Counted from the first letter of the stretch, positions 50,474-63,737 are shown. The stretch is 64,000 nt of DNA from Desarmillaria ectypa (GCA_030407005.1 JAUDYN010000004.1:2852001-2916000), one strand, 5' to 3'. Made by a program: numbers and translations. The notes: generated from the sequence alone by a model not told the origin.

Positions 50474-52345
50474 ATGGCCTGTGCTACTAGCCTTATTCTT
50501 GCTTTTTTTGCTACCTTGGTCTTCTGCCAGAGCGCTTCCAAGTTGGAACGTGACTTGAATGATGCAGGTATCACTGCCGTCTTTCCTGGGAGTTCTGCAT
50601 ACGAGATAGCAAGCAAGCCGTGTAAGCATTTATATACACATAGTTCTTCCCTCCTGTCCTTACGCTAACTGTTCATCTCATAAGTCAACCTGAGATTTGA
50701 TTTCTCTCCTGCTGCCGTGGTATATCCCTTGACAGTTCACGAGGTTTCAACTGTAGTCCGCCTTGGATATTCTGAAAAACTCCGAGTTGTGGCCAGGGGT
50801 GGCGGGGTACCTTTTTGTTGAAATCCCATCTTTGGCTATTAATCTTATCCCCGACCGTTTTTCCAGCATAGTTACATTGCCAATGGGCTTGGAGGCGAAA
50901 ACGGGGCCCTCGTCATCGATTTAAGCAATTTGACAGCCTTGCTTTACGATGCACCTTCAGGAATTGCAACAATCGAATCTGGCGTGAGGCTGGGAGACGT
51001 AGCACTCGCTTTGAACGATGTAGGAAGAGGTCTTCCTCATGGAAGCTGTCCATATGTTGGCATTGGTGGACATGCTGGTTCGTTTCCGACGTGTATGAAT
51101 AATTAGCATTTGACTTCCTTTGATAGCTGGCGGTGGCTTTGGATTTGCGTCCCGCATGTGGGGTCTGATAATGGACAGAATCGTGTCGATGACGGTTGTT
51201 CTGGCCAACGGAACTATCACTTCTGCATCAAATGATGTCAATCCAGACCTGTTCTGGGTATGTGGCGGACTTGTGTATGGTACGTTGTTCCACTGATGTG
51301 CAAATGATTCAAGGTTTTGCGAGGTGCTGCGAGCTCATTTGGTATCATCACTTCTATGAAAATGTTCACGTCACCAGCACCTTCGTACGCGGTCATCTTT
51401 AGTTATAACTGGCAAATGAAGTATGAGGGTGCCGCAACCTCCCTCATCAAGTTCCAGGAATATGCTATGACGGACATCCCAGCCGAACTTGGAGCGGAAG
51501 TCGTTCTTACAAAAGGTGGCGAAGCGGGGAATGTCACCTTTGCGATCACTGGCGGATTCTTTGGTGAATCTGAGGTAGCGCTGAATAGCACGTTGACGCC
51601 ATTCCTAGAAGTCATGCCGCCTCCCTCTAACATAAGATACACGGGAAATGGAACGTGGATCAGTGCGCTAGAGGACCTGGGTGGTGGTGTTCTTGACACG
51701 CATACCGCAGGTCCTGACGGAATCAGCACTTTCTATGCCAAATCATTGATGACTCCACAGGACGACCCGATGACTTTCGAAGCATCTAAAGCTTTCATGA
51801 AATATCTGGCATACGATGGGTATGCTTCTAATACAGTAAGGTTTACTCTAGTTATGCTGTACTGTTTGATGTATGTTATCAGAGTTGGTTCATGCAAGCC
51901 GAGTTATATGGGGGCGGAAACTCGGCCATCAATGCAGTCCCCGTTGACTCAACGTCATTTGCGACGAGAAGTGCATTGTTTACGATACAATTCTATGCAG
52001 CCACCTTCAACAATGCGCCGCCTTTTCCTGACGATGGCTTTACTTTCCTGGATTGTAGGCCTCTCGTAACATGCGATTGTCCATATGGTAACTCGTTATC
52101 GACCTCTAGACCTCGTCAGTAACATCACGACCGCCATGCATCATGGGTGGGACTATGGAGCATATGTCAATTACCCTGATGACCGTCTTAGAGATTGTAC
52201 GTGGATTAGACCATATGATTCCTGCCTAATGTTCTAGAATGCAGGGCAACACCTCTACTACAAATCTCACTACTCGAGGCTTGTCGCTATGAAAGACCAG
52301 TACGATCCTACAGGTGTCTTTGTATTTCCAATAGGAATCGAGTGA
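50474..52345 (+). CDS. Secreted FAD-linked oxidase, berberine-bridge-enzyme type, bicovalent flavin
   Basis: Eight exons (50474-50621, 50685-50806, 50867-51077, 51127-51257, 51314-51835, 51883-52054, 52110-52196, 52245-52345), 497 residues. A signal peptide is clear (MACATSLILAFFATLVFCQS). The PCMH FAD-binding domain has RGGG-H91-SY, and GS-C151-PYVGIGGHAAGGG; together they are the His and Cys that tether FAD twice in berberine-bridge enzymes and carbohydrate oxidases. The C-terminal BBE segment ends WQHLYYKSHYSRL then KDQYDPTGVFVFPIGIE. Enzymes of this class oxidise sugars, monolignols or alkaloids with release of hydrogen peroxide; the substrate is not known here. The FAD His codon directly follows an intron. 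Confidence 0.92.
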
Positions 52346-52808
52346 CTTATGTTAATGGATAGCTACCTATGCAATGCTTGAATGTCATAACATCTCGAAT
52401 ATTATCGATGCTTTTTGGACTCTTATCGTCATTGGAAATTTGGAGTTTAGATATTGAACCAATTGCCAATTAGAAAGCGGTGAATACTATAAAAGGCAAT
52501 ACGAACAAGAGAAGATTTCATTTGTCACGTCACGGCAATTTTCCTTCTTTCGTATTTTTGCCTTTGCTCCTTTACGGCCGTCTATTCATGCGATGGCTGC
52601 TTTCTTCATTTCGATTTTCTCCTGTTGCAGGCGAAAACGCTCGAAAGATTATGTGTGTTTACTACTGTCACTTTAATTGTCAAAGGCTGAGGCTAATACG
52701 TACCCAGATCGTACCAAACGACGAAGAAGCCCGTCTCATACTTCCGTCTACCGATCCTTCATCGTGAGCACAAATTCGAACGCCCTCTTTTATCCTTCAT
52801 TCACGACA
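52346..52808. other. Intergenic region of about 460 bp
   Basis: Tandem spacer between the oxidase and the next plus-strand gene. No gene is seen; sequence near 52560-52680 is C/T-rich and would form the leader of the following gene. Confidence 0.5.
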
Positions 52809-53443
52809 ATGTCTTTCAGACCGACAATTCCCAACGTCATCGTTATAGATCACCAAAAATTGCAGGATAAGCTTGGAACTATTGTACGTTCAAAAGAGGG
52901 GTGAGTCAGTAATTGTCTGTGGAAATGCCATACTTATGAGTGTATAGTAAAATGGTAAACGTAAACTCTCAAATCCCTTTCAACCTTCACAACCAACCTT
53001 TGCCGCAATCCTCGTTGTCGCGTTCCAACTCCCACTATAGGATATCTGCCCTGGCGATGTCTTCATCACGGAATCATTCTCATAGCCAGAGTCATAGCGA
53101 CTCCCGCACGTCGTCTCCTTCCGGTCGTCGCACGTCTTCAAACGAAAGGATGGACGAGTACAGGCGAACTCCCATACTCAATGTGCGACTCGTCAAGGAC
53201 TACGGAGCCACTGCTACTACAAGTAGAGGGAGGAAGGGACGACTTCCCTTGGATACCTCAGGGGCGGGTGTGGATGAACTCCCAGTTGGAAGTGACACAA
53301 TAGGACCGGAGGTTGGTGTTTCTAACTATCTATGACTGACAGCTGACCGAGTATTTCGGCAGTCGCTTGACTCCAGTCAGGGTGAGCCCAGCACCTTCAC
53401 GATACCGGATATCGGTGCACTCGTGTTAAGTTGGGATGATTGA
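52809..53443 (+). CDS. Unknown small protein, Ser/Arg-rich centre
   Basis: Three exons (52809-52900, 52948-53311, 53363-53443), 178 residues. Start MSFRPTIPNVIVIDHQKLQD; the middle is rich in Ser, His and Arg (SSRNHSHSQSHSDSRTSSPS); the end is FTIPDIGALVLSWDD. I do not recognise the family. The phase-correct splicing and ordered ends support a real gene, possibly a regulatory or disordered nuclear protein. Confidence 0.65.
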
Positions 53444-53771
53444 CATTCGCTTAAGGATTGATTTATTGCTTTGCTCTGCTTTCGGTTATTATTCTATACC
53501 ATCACGCCGCGGATTAATTTTATTGGTAGAGGCCTACAGTAAGTTTGTATTGTCATTGACTCTTATAGAACAGATCCATATCGTTATCAGCACATACATT
53601 ACGTATACAAGACATTCATCACAAATGAATATAGTGAACCTTTTGTGGTCTACCCGCTGTGCTCCACCTTGAATGCAGTCAAAAATGACATCCTTTTTGA
53701 CGTATATATTAGATTGTGAACACTGAAAGTCGGCTCGGAGCTACTTCGGTCACTCTACCAAAAGAAAGTAT

Positions 53772-55012
53772 TTATGGATATCCCATGGGACGTCGGAGAG
53801 CGTCAGAGGTCAACCAGCGAGCTATCGCACTGTCCAAACAATGCTTCATGCCTTCCACATCCATGTTTTCCCGACGTTCGGATTTCCCGTTCGTTGCCGG
53901 TTGGCCATCGAGGGCCCCGAGCCAAAGGTTCACCAGGAGATACGATAACGGAGACTTGAAAGGTGAGTCTGATGAGAGGCAGGGCTGGATACTTGTGAGG
54001 ATATACAACGAGATAATCGCCCCGATAAGGCCAGCAAGCATGATCCCAATGGGACGATACAGATGCCAGAAGAAGTCCACTAAAGCGACAGAAAAACAGG
54101 CAATGGACGCGAAGATGAACATGGCGCCCAGACCGATAATGGACGGAAAATGATACCGTGCAAGGGCTTGAAAGCGCTGGAAGACCACGGCAGTAAGATT
54201 TTGCGGCGCATTATCCGTGGTACAAGATGCTCACATACTGATGTACTCTGCAAGCGTGAGCCAAAGTTTGAATGTCATCAAAAGCCTCTGAACGAATAAG
54301 AAGATCAACCTATAAAGTGTATTAACTCGAGCTGGTCAAGCTGGTGAAAGGTATTTGTTTCCACTTACGTCGTATCCGTCCATCCACTGCTTGCAATGCA
54401 AGGAAAATACTGCAGTCATTATGCTGATTACTAAAGAGATCGCAAGAAAAGCGTTAATGCGTATTGCATATGCGGGTGGGCCAGGCTCAGACAGGAAAGA
54501 ATAGGTCTCCGCAATCGAAGGTAAAAGGATTGCGGAGAATATCCCAGCCTGTAAAGAAAAGATCGAATGATAAGACACATTCGAAGTTTACTTGGATGAC
54601 TGAGCCTACAAAGAGGAGCTGTAGGTCCAGTCGTTTGTGCCAGAGTTCGAAGCGCGCTTTATCGTAGAGGTAGGCTGTCCTCGCGTAAAGTTTAAGACGA
54701 TCGGGGCATAGGTAATCATCCTGATCTGTTAAATCATGGTTTTCTGTACTTTGATGCTGATTGAAACCTCAGAAGACGTGCCCTTGTGCAGGGAGCGACG
54801 TTATTTACCGGAAAATCCAGTCTTGGTTGGGGTTGTGGAGGCAACGCCACGTCCGACCGGGTATCAACAGCTATATCAAGAGAATTCTATTGGGAATTAT
54901 TTTTTTTTGTTGATAGGAACTAGTAGCGAACAAATCTCACTGGTTTATTCTCAATCGCGGAAGGATGAGGGGAGGAGGACGGGTGAGTCTGAATGCAGTG
55001 TTGAAAACCCAT
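53772..55012 (-). CDS. DUF6535-type multi-pass membrane protein
   Basis: Six exons (54941-55012, 54809-54886, 54610-54720, 54369-54548, 54235-54309, 53772-54176), 306 residues. Pattern of the Agaricomycete DUF6535 family: a soluble N-terminal part (YLYDKARFELWHKRLDLQLL), then FAGIFSAILLPSIAETYSFL, INAFLAISLVISIMTAVFSL followed by CKQW, a cytosolic stretch, and a pair of membrane segments (IIGLGAMFIFASIACFSVAL, IMLAGLIGAIISLYILTSI). The family is expanded in mushrooms and its role is not known. The first two exons are supported by phase (24 and 26 whole codons) rather than by family similarity. Confidence 0.8.
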
Positions 55013-55749
55013 TGTGATAGTTAGAGCTGTATAACGACTTAGGCGTGTCCGTGAGTATGTCTGTCATTTCCGTGCCGTGTTGCCCTCTCAACATGCGTTG
55101 ATGTAAGTCATATATAGAATGTTCAAGGACTTCTCACGATGAAAAGAGGTGGAAAAGGAAACTCAATATTTGCCGAGCTTCGTCGTACTTATATGTCAGA
55201 TTCACAACAATTCTCGCTCTGCCCTACTCCTGCTGCCGTGTACTTTGTGAGCTAGCTCCCATCTCTTGGATCGTATCCCAAAACGTGCCGATAATTCTAA
55301 TTACACTGAGTTCTTCCGAAGCTAAAGCCTCCTGTGACGGAGGCGCGATGAGTAACACGTCTGAAGTCACACGAGTTTAGATGAAATAAGAGACTTTCGA
55401 GTTAAGCTTAGATTCGGCTGATAGACAAGGTATTGGTGTAAAGATTAGAAACCGGGTATCTACAAACAACACTGCTGTACTTATACTATAGCTAGAGAAT
55501 CACATGTAAGATAACCAGGATAATAAGGAATTAAAACTGAATAGAACCAGTGTCGTACGAGTTAGACGGAGAGCCGTGGTATAGAAAGGAGTGAGGAATA
55601 AATGGCATGAAGGAGTGACTAGTAAGCGTGACGAACCGGGTATTCCGTTACACCTCCATGTGACCTTCGATAACGAAGACACAGCTCTATAGCATCCTCT
55701 CGAGACACTTCAAACCCCGAGGTTTTTGTTCCATAGCCCCGCCATTGAG
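55013..55749. other. Divergent intergenic region of about 740 bp
   Basis: Lies between the starts of the DUF6535 (-) and zinc-finger (+) genes. No gene is supported here. Confidence 0.5.
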
Positions 55750-57016
55750 ATGTCTACTACCTCCTGGAATCTCAGTCAGATCTATCGACATTCACGAACA
55801 CAATATCTGTTGCAATTATTGCTTTTCTGCTTTTCTGCTATTGCTGTCCTTGGTGCATATCGAAGCAATCCGATTCACGTAACTGTCTTCGGAATCTTGG
55901 CTGCTACTATCGGTTCGGTGTAAGTCAGGCTGATTGCTATCTGCATCAGCGCTGATTACATTCTGGTTTCACGCAGTGCGGTAATTCAAGGTAGAAGTGC
56001 TGCAAAGAGCCTCCCTGCTCAATCCAGGGACTTGGAGGAAGTCTACTTGGGCGATTGCGCTGTGTCAAATCTCCCAGGCCAAGTACTAAGGGTAGCGGAC
56101 AACATGGGCCGACAAGTCGCAATGATCGAGCCTGTTCGGATTGGTTCTATGCAAACGAGCCAGCTGGTAAGCAATCGATGTCTTCCATCCCACCACACTC
56201 TGATAAGCGTACTAAAGCGTTCTTCTGGCTATCGCTACGTTTCTGATCTAGACGACGATGAAAGTTCGGAGGACGACCAACCATCATATGAATGTGATGT
56301 CTGCGGAGCCCAAGAGCACACCACTCAGAGCTTTCGCAATCACTGTCGCCGAAAGGGCCATGCATACTGTAGCAAGTGTACCAGATCCTTCGTTGACGAA
56401 AAAGCACGGTTACAAGTACGTGGGGCGTTTGCAATAGAAAATTAACTCACTTAATGAATAATTAGCATGTCAAGAACGCCAAGGCACACCGCAGGGATTC
56501 TCGCAATAATGAGTCCTACGAATGTGATGTATGCGATGCCGAGTTTTCATCCCTCAGGCTGTTCCGCGATCACTGTCATCGAAAGTGTCACGGATTTTGT
56601 GCTGATTGCAAGAGAGCATTCATTGACAAGCATGCTTACGACCAAGTAAGTACTATTTTTCCCATATTGTTTTTCCCCCCCCTTTCATCCGCTAATACCC
56701 ATGAAGCACTTAGCGAACGCGGCGGTGCATGGCGACGACATTGACATCTCCACAGACAGCTCGGATATAGATTTTGAGCTTGAGTGTAATGCGTGCGGAA
56801 CTGATCGTCTATTCTCTTCATTGGGCTTTCGCGATCATTGTCGAGATTTAGGTCATAAGCTCTGTGACAAGTGCAACAAATCATTCAATGACTCCCAAGC
56901 TCTAGAACAGGTACGCAGCGCACAGGCATTGTGTAAAAGACATCTCCTCATACTACTGTCCTTTATAGCATCTCCACAATGCCACAGCCCATCTCAAAGC
57001 GAAGAAGTCTCGATAA
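55750..57016 (+). CDS. Membrane-anchored protein with three C2H2-like zinc-finger repeats
   Basis: Exons 55750-55919, 55977-56415 (probably with a further 51-bp intron at 56167-56217), 56466-56645, 56707-56910 and 56969-57016, giving 329 or 346 residues. Near the N terminus are two hydrophobic segments (YLLQLLLFCFSAIAVLGAY and VTVFGILAATIGS). Three repeats follow, each YECDVCG-like: CDVCGAQEHTTQSFRNHC, CDVCDAEFSSLRLFRDHC and CNACGTDRLFSSLGFRDHC, each followed by a second CxxC pair and an H...H end (HVKNAKAH, HLANAAVH, HLHNATAH). An intron falls at the same codon boundary (Gln|His) in every repeat. Zinc fingers attached to a membrane anchor are unusual; the hydrophobic start might be a leader. 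Confidence 0.78.
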
Positions 57017-57165
57017 GGGGACATACGCTGCATCATTCCCTGTTCTCGAGGTTGGACAACATTCATACCGAGCAGATGGTCAACATAAAATTATTCTACG
57101 TAGTTCGACAGAAAGCTTGAGTATTACAACAGACTATTACACGTTTCTTTCTTTACGACGTAAAC

Positions 57166-60100
57166 TTAGAGGCGAACAACAATGAACGGCACCTGTCGCA
57201 GTAGATAAGCTACGCTGTAGTCATGCTAGTAAAGTAAACGTACCTCAACATCTTCCCCTTCTTCATCCATGACAAGCACCTCTACTAGCAAATGTTTGAC
57301 GTGATAAGGGATCGGCTTTTTGCTGACAGTTTCTACGAGCCGGCTGAATTTCATTTCAAGCCGCTCCTTGCTTTGCTGTTCGTACACATTCAAGTCAGTG
57401 CAGGTGAACTGGACACAGTCAACAGAAGACTAACCTTTGGCTTGAGCATGAAAGAGCTCCACAACATGCTCACGCCTTGACTGACCATACCAACGTCGAG
57501 CTTGTGCGTCTCGCTGAACCATGACACGATCTCTTGCAGTGTAGGGTCATTCTTGAATTCGAACCTGTCCCAAAGCGTCCATTCCGTAGAGCCGTACTTG
57601 TTCTTCGCGGCAGCAATTGGTTCCGAGAAACCGAAGAACGGTAACGCAAGGTTAACAAAGCCATTCTTATAATCTTCGAATTTGTTCTTCCCATCGATAA
57701 TCTGCCGAACACAGGTAAGAAAGGGACAATACACTACTATAAAAACGTACCTTGTACAACTCGAGACAAACCAGGCCCGTAACGAGAGCTGTGGTTGTCG
57801 CAATGGCTGGTATAATCTTACCAGCAATTTGTTTCGTTGTGTGGCGATCGGCCGGGTTGATGCTATAATTTGTTGCACGCAAATTCGATGCAGCAGTGAT
57901 GAAATCGATGTGGTGGTTGGTGTCATCATCTTTCTCAAATTCAACAGGATTCAATCGGTATCCAGCGAGAGAGGATGGCGCAGGGAGCTTCGTTATCAAG
58001 GCGTCACTGTCATCTAAAGGCAGTATCGATGAGCTTCTACCGAGCAAGAGCGAATAGATAGGCCGACCTCCGTCACCTTCACCGCCACCTTGAGGAACGG
58101 GATCATTGTCGTTGATCTGAACCTTCACGCCACTACGTGGTGTGAATTCCGGTACAATCACAGAGTCGGCGACTTTGCGATAGACAGCCTCGTCGGTCTC
58201 TCCACGCAACCCATAATTGAAGGCATGAAGGTTGGCGGCGGCTATGATGAATTGAAGGTGAAGCGGCTGAACAAAAAACTAAGCAACGTCCGTTAAAATG
58301 CTGAGCCATACTCACGTCATTTGAGTTGAAGGTGAGCGGATCAGGAGCACGCTTGGGACCACTCCAGAACGGTTGGCCAGTACTGGTAGTTGCGTCTTTG
58401 GGCAAACTGAACAACAGCTGCCGGATGTCATTGTTGTATTTCTCTTCGAACTGGAGTCTTGCCCAGACGATGCACTCCTCAAATGTCAGGGGTTTGTCAG
58501 CAACAAGATAGGAGACCAGCTGTTCAATTTGCTCCTTATGTTGGCCGGAGTATTTGAGCGTGCTTTCAAGATAGTTGGGCTCTGAAAGGTAAGCATTCAC
58601 AGCCTGCGCAGGCTTGACAAAGAGGACGTCAAATTGTTGTCGACTCCACTGCGCTACCGTTAACATCTTAAAAACCGTATCCGTGATAACACGTACCTCT
58701 ATTGTGTGTTGTATAGCATTCGGGAAGTTCTTGACTGTGCAGGAAGGCGTTTCCTTCTCCGGTGGGTCTTGGGACGATGCGTAGGACTCAGTCAGATGAG
58801 GAATGACAACTTGAGTGTTTCCCTTCGTCCCCAGAGTACCAGATTCAAGCAAAGGCTTCTCATAGAACACGCATCGCTGATCCATATATAGCCCTTGAAA
58901 ATATCATCAGTCATGCATTAGACGGTAAGGATCTAACTGACGAGCTTTCACGTTATCAAGGGCATTGGTAACACCATCGATAAAGCTGAAGAACTCGTCG
59001 CCGTAAATATCTATAGATCGATGAGCATGCTTTTGGTGAGTGAGGTAAAAAGGAGTCTGACTTTCCGACGCTGGGCCCACGGCCTCTTGACTGGTAACGA
59101 TTTTCCCCTTCAAATCAGGGTTCATGTCAGCAACCGCAGCCGCAGCCACTTCAGCCTTGAATTTGCCGATGTCTTTCGGCCTGAACAAGAATTGTCGATT
59201 CAAGTTGCTCTTCTCAATAGTATCGAGATCAGTCACTCGAATGGCGCCCTCAGGGCCAGTAGCCAGCCCCATCATACTCCAGTTTTTCAGCATTTCACAG
59301 CCAATAGCACCGGACCCGACGAGGAATTGACGATGGTTGGAAATTTTGTGTTGGAAGGTCTTCCCGAAAACAGCAATTTGACCATCGTATCGTGACCCAA
59401 TAGGTTGGCAATCCTCCTCAGAAGGAATCGCAGAAGGCAGGGACTCAAGAGAATCGAAGTACAGGTGCTGAACCATGGGGTGGAACTTGGCCGAACATGC
59501 CTTGAGTACTTCCTGGGCCACAAAGCCACCGATGACTGCTACCATGGGGGACAAGTCGCCAGTAGCTTGATAAGACAGCTCAGTTACAACCTTCTCATCG
59601 ACGTCTGCATTGAGCTTCTTAGCAAGACTAAGGACTTCTTGAGCATCAGCAGGATTCCTGGGACGAGGGAGCTGTTGATGTGCGCTTCGGAATTCATGTA
59701 GAGCCTGGAATCCAGCATGGAGGGTAGCTGGTCTATCGAACTTAGCGAAGTCCGTCATGAAGAATTCCGGCGACTGCAGGGACTCCCGAAGGGATTTCTA
59801 AATAGCATGGATGAGTTGATCATCACAGGAGTTGACGATGAAGGCAAGTACAAATTCGATGATCTTGGGCATCTTGACTTGAGTGAAGATACCGCCGGTT
59901 TTGTAAGTTCCAAGATTGGAGGTATCACCGATAGTGAACGTATATGGTCCCTTCACAGAAATTTTACGGGGTTCACAACCGTTAAGATCTGTCATTCCTT
60001 GGACTTCGGTGAATGTAACAAAGTCGCCATCTTCAAGACCATGCCTAGTCTCATCCAAGCAGGTGACAAGACCTTCACTATCCTATAGCCTAATCAACAT

Positions 60101-61017
60101 TTGCCTTTTTCCTAGCCAATGATTGATTCCTCACCTGGTCGACAGACACAATCATGCCGCTCAGAGGCTGTTCGCCAGTGGGATCCACGCACGTAAACTT
60201 GCTCCCGAAGTCGTTGAATACAGAACTACGTAAAATAAGGATTAAAAAATTGCAGAGATAGTGACGCACCCGAACAGTCCACGTATTTCAGCAGATATGA
60301 AGGAGATGCCGTTCTTGTGCGTCCAATCGTTGATTTCGAGCTGTTTGGCTAGTGGAACTCCACACAAGACGACGACCTGACAGGTTTGAGAATTGGCCAA
60401 AGCATATGAAGTTTACTGGTGTACCTGGAAGCCCTGGATGAGGTCAGTAGTGATTGCCTGACCTGCCTTTCCACCCAAGTTTCGCACGGGGACATACGCA
60501 TTCAGCTCTGCCAATCGAGGAGCTGTCGCCTCTGCGCGGGACTTGCCAACATCTTCTTCCCTCAAGAAGAACTTGAATAAATGTCAGCATCGAAAGAAGC
60601 ACTAGGGACGGGAACATACTTGGGAGCTTAAATCCTGTATGGTTACGGGCTCTGGGTCATAGATAGTGACAGATTTCACACCAGCTAGGACGACATCCTT
60701 GGCTGAAGATCGACTCAGTCTCAAGAAAAGGCTCAGATCAGAGGAAAACGCGACCTATCTCGACACCTAGACCCTGGACGCCGACGATGAGGACGTTCGA
60801 TGCAGCCATTTTCTTCATTGCTGGAGATCGTTTAGCACGAATGACATCAAATTGGGAGAAATTCACCTTCGTGGCCTAGCACATACCTAGATAGCACTTA
60901 GTTCAACGTCCAGAACAGCAGAAATGAGAGATACACCTACAGTTGACGCGAGTACAAGCCCTCGTCGATGGCAGCCTCATCGACATCCATCTTGGCCGCC
61001 AGATTAGAATTATCCAT
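57166..61017 (-). CDS. UBA1: Ubiquitin-activating enzyme E1
   Basis: A gene of about fifteen exons coding for a protein near 1000 residues. Order: first ThiF-like half ([20 protein letters not shown] across a 20-bp exon, [20 protein letters not shown]), the FCCH region ([15 protein letters not shown]), second adenylating half ([50 protein letters not shown]), the catalytic-cysteine domain with Cys at 58739-58741 ([17 protein letters not shown]), [20 protein letters not shown], and the C-terminal ubiquitin-fold domain (KTKER-like, [20 protein letters not shown]). It makes a ubiquitin thioester for E2 enzymes and is expected to be essential. Only exons 1-2 (60941-61017, 60867-60886) and the termini were fixed to the base. 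Confidence 0.95.
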
Positions 61018-61284
61018 GATGCAGGATGCTGTATCGTTATAAAATTGAAAGATTCGTTCAGATGAATGTGACGGAGATGAGAAAGACAGCTATATGAGGG
61101 AGCGTCGCCGAGGTAGCTGACATTGGCATCACAGCCACCGATGTTAGATCTTTATCACGTGACCGGAATTCCTTAGCTTTCTGCAAGGTTCGGGCGACGA
61201 TCCCGACGCGACGGTATGACCAGGCCACTATTAAATAATCGTAGATATGTTGTACAAAGATTGCTATATACCCTTCGTATGCAA
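61018..61284. promoter_or_regulatory. Short UBA1 promoter / cactin 3' spacer with TCACGTGA
   Basis: The 267-bp spacer between UBA1 and the end of cactin must serve as UBA1 promoter. TCACGTGA is at 61155-61162, about 140 bp upstream of the UBA1 start codon, at nearly the same distance as in the RCC1 promoter. Confidence 0.5.
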
Positions 61285-63737
61285 CTACTTGCGGTAGAAC
61301 TATTGAGCAACACAGTAAGCGTCGACGGAAGTCAGAATAACATTGCATCCTTACATTGCGCCTGTAGTTGAACCACAGAGATAGACAGCCCCGGTCAAAG
61401 CTACTCCTGAAACCACTGCAAGGTTGTTAGTGACGAAAACAAAGCTTTTCAGGCAATGGTGGCTCACCGTTTGTGGGAAAATTCCCATTCCCTGTTAACG
61501 ATTCTAAACGCGATATCTTCGTATGGTGGACCGGCAGTGAAATGCAGTAAAACTGTATCTTCGTTCCCAGGCTCCTTGACAATCTTATACGTCGGCGCCT
61601 TCGATTTGTCAATGAGGTCAGGATAGAAGATGTTAAACTAAAGGGGCAACGTTGATATAGGCCAATGAAGACGGGACAAACATATACCTTGTAGCCTTGG
61701 ACGACTTTGGGAGGTGGATTATCCGTGCTATTAAGAATGTCAGTATATCAGACAACTACGCAAAAGTCCACGTACTCATAGTGGGTCTGATTGTACTTGT
61801 TCCACTCGTAGCCGGTATGGACCCGGTTGAAATACCTTGGCTTGCGCGGGCGATACTTATCTTCCCAGTTATAGCTGGTCGGATTGGTAATGTTCTCTTC
61901 CAGATTAAACAGTTCTTCCTCCTCATCGAGCTCTCGCTCCGCCTCCGCCCTGTACAACGCTTCCGAAGCGAGATCAACACCGCTGGGTGCTTCTTCATCC
62001 TGTGTTTCGACCCTCTGTTGAACGGCTTTGGCAACGAATCTCGAAGCTGCAACAGCCCTACGCTGTTCAAACTACACAACACAGTGAGCATACTTGAGCG
62101 GTAGCATTGACGGCGTATTGACTTACCAGAGCTCGGCGATCTTCCTGCTCTGTTAGAATATCAATTTGTCGGTCTTCCACTGACAGTTTTGTGATATCAA
62201 TTAATGGTGGACTCATCGCCCGGTCATATTCCTCTATATCGCGGACATCATCGTCAGTAACTGGGACATCTGCTTCGACATCTTTAGGGATCCAAGGTTT
62301 AGAAGAAGCCGATTTCGCTACGCCAGCAAGAAGTTCTTCTTGAGCTAGCAGGGCTTCATCGCGCTGGCGCTTGCGAAGCTGTTCAAGACGGTTGCGAACG
62401 ACCACCTCATGGAAACTTTTCAGCTTCGCCTATACATAATTTAGTAATAGCGAATAATAGGTACCGGAAGCGCACTCCACCTTTGCCTTCCAAACGAGAA
62501 GCCTACGTAGCAAGTTTTCCCAATAATCGTTGTCGACTGTTTCGCCGCTCGTTAACTTATTTTGAATTTGTCGTTGGAGAGTACTGAGTTCATCATACGA
62601 TTTCCCGGACAGCAGTGCCGTGATATCAGCCTCCACGGCAGCGGCAGCCTCGATGCCCATTCGGTCGCTGGCTTTGATCTTTTCCAACTGATCCTTACAG
62701 ACGACCATCATGTTCTAAATTCAGGTACATATCAATGTAGAGTCTAGGAACAGAAGATATGAATGCTCACAGTCCAGAACTCAATGTTAACGGGGACTTG
62801 CTCTAACGTCAAATATCGTTCGATGTCGTCATGCAGCTCCTCCACTTGCTCATTGGTAAGGTTCTAGATAAGGGTAAGGGCAACACCAAATGAATCTATG
62901 CATTACTCACATCAAATATATTATATGGTTCATCCAAGTCGATCTCCAAACCGGCGTCCTCTTCGCCACTGTCGTCTTCTTCAGTAGATGGATTAACATA
63001 CTTCAAGTTCAGAGCGAGAAAGTCGATAGCCTTGGCCCGCTTTTCTTGAATCCTGATGGTGGCCCGTTTTCTTTCCTGCTCCAGCCTGAAGTCGCCCTCC
63101 TTCGACAGCCATTCCGACATCTGAGCAGATTCTTGAAGACGTTGCATTCGAAGTTCCTCTTCCTCCCTGAGACGTTGGTCAGCCTCACGTTCAGCTCTTC
63201 TCCTGTTCAGACGTTCCAGCTCTTCCTTAGCTTCCTGGTGTCGGATGGCATCGCGGCGCTGTGACTCGGCGTACGTCAAACCGGCCTTTTTATCTCTTTC
63301 GTTCTTCTTATGCCATCGGAACTGTTGCCCTAGGTTAACGTCGTGGAAAGGATTATCGGTTGCGCTGTAAACGCTGAGCTCAGCGACTTGACGAGCTTCT
63401 TCCTCCTCCTTGATGCGCTTCTTCTCGGCCTTCCTGGCCCTACGTTCCTCTGACTTGTCCCGTTTACGCCTGTAGTGAGTGAGTAGAGAAGGCAAAGACA
63501 TGGGGGTACTCACTTTTTTCTGCGCTCCCTACTGTCATCTCTATCACGACGCCTATATGAATCGTCTCTCTCTCTACTCCGGCTCCGGCTACGACGACGT
63601 TTATGACGCTCATCTCGTTCATCGTGATCATCTGTTCTCACGGATTTTCTGTCACGATTAGAACGCTCTGTCTCCCTTTCACGTTCATCGTACCTTCGAA
63701 TAGGAGAGGGCGAGCGTGTGGAGGAATGTCTTCCCAT
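61285..63737 (-). CDS. Cactin homologue (splicing-associated)
   Basis: Ten exons (63514-63737, 62911-63469, 62771-62863, 62481-62714, 62127-62429, 61776-62071, 61688-61727, 61468-61637, 61355-61415, 61285-61299), 664 residues. The first exon is RS-like (HKRRRSRSRSRERDDSYRRR). A coiled, charged region follows, then the cactin middle domain (LSVYSATDNPFHDVNLGQQF, VNIEFWTNMMVV, QIQNKLTSGETVDNDYWENL) and the cactin C-terminal domain (KYRPRKPRYFNRVHTGYEWN, PPPKVVQGYKFNIFYPDL, GCLSLWFNYRRNFYRK). The final exon is 15 bp and supplies FYRK plus stop. Cactin acts with the spliceosome in other eukaryotes; nuclear location is inferred from the RS region. Confidence 0.94.
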
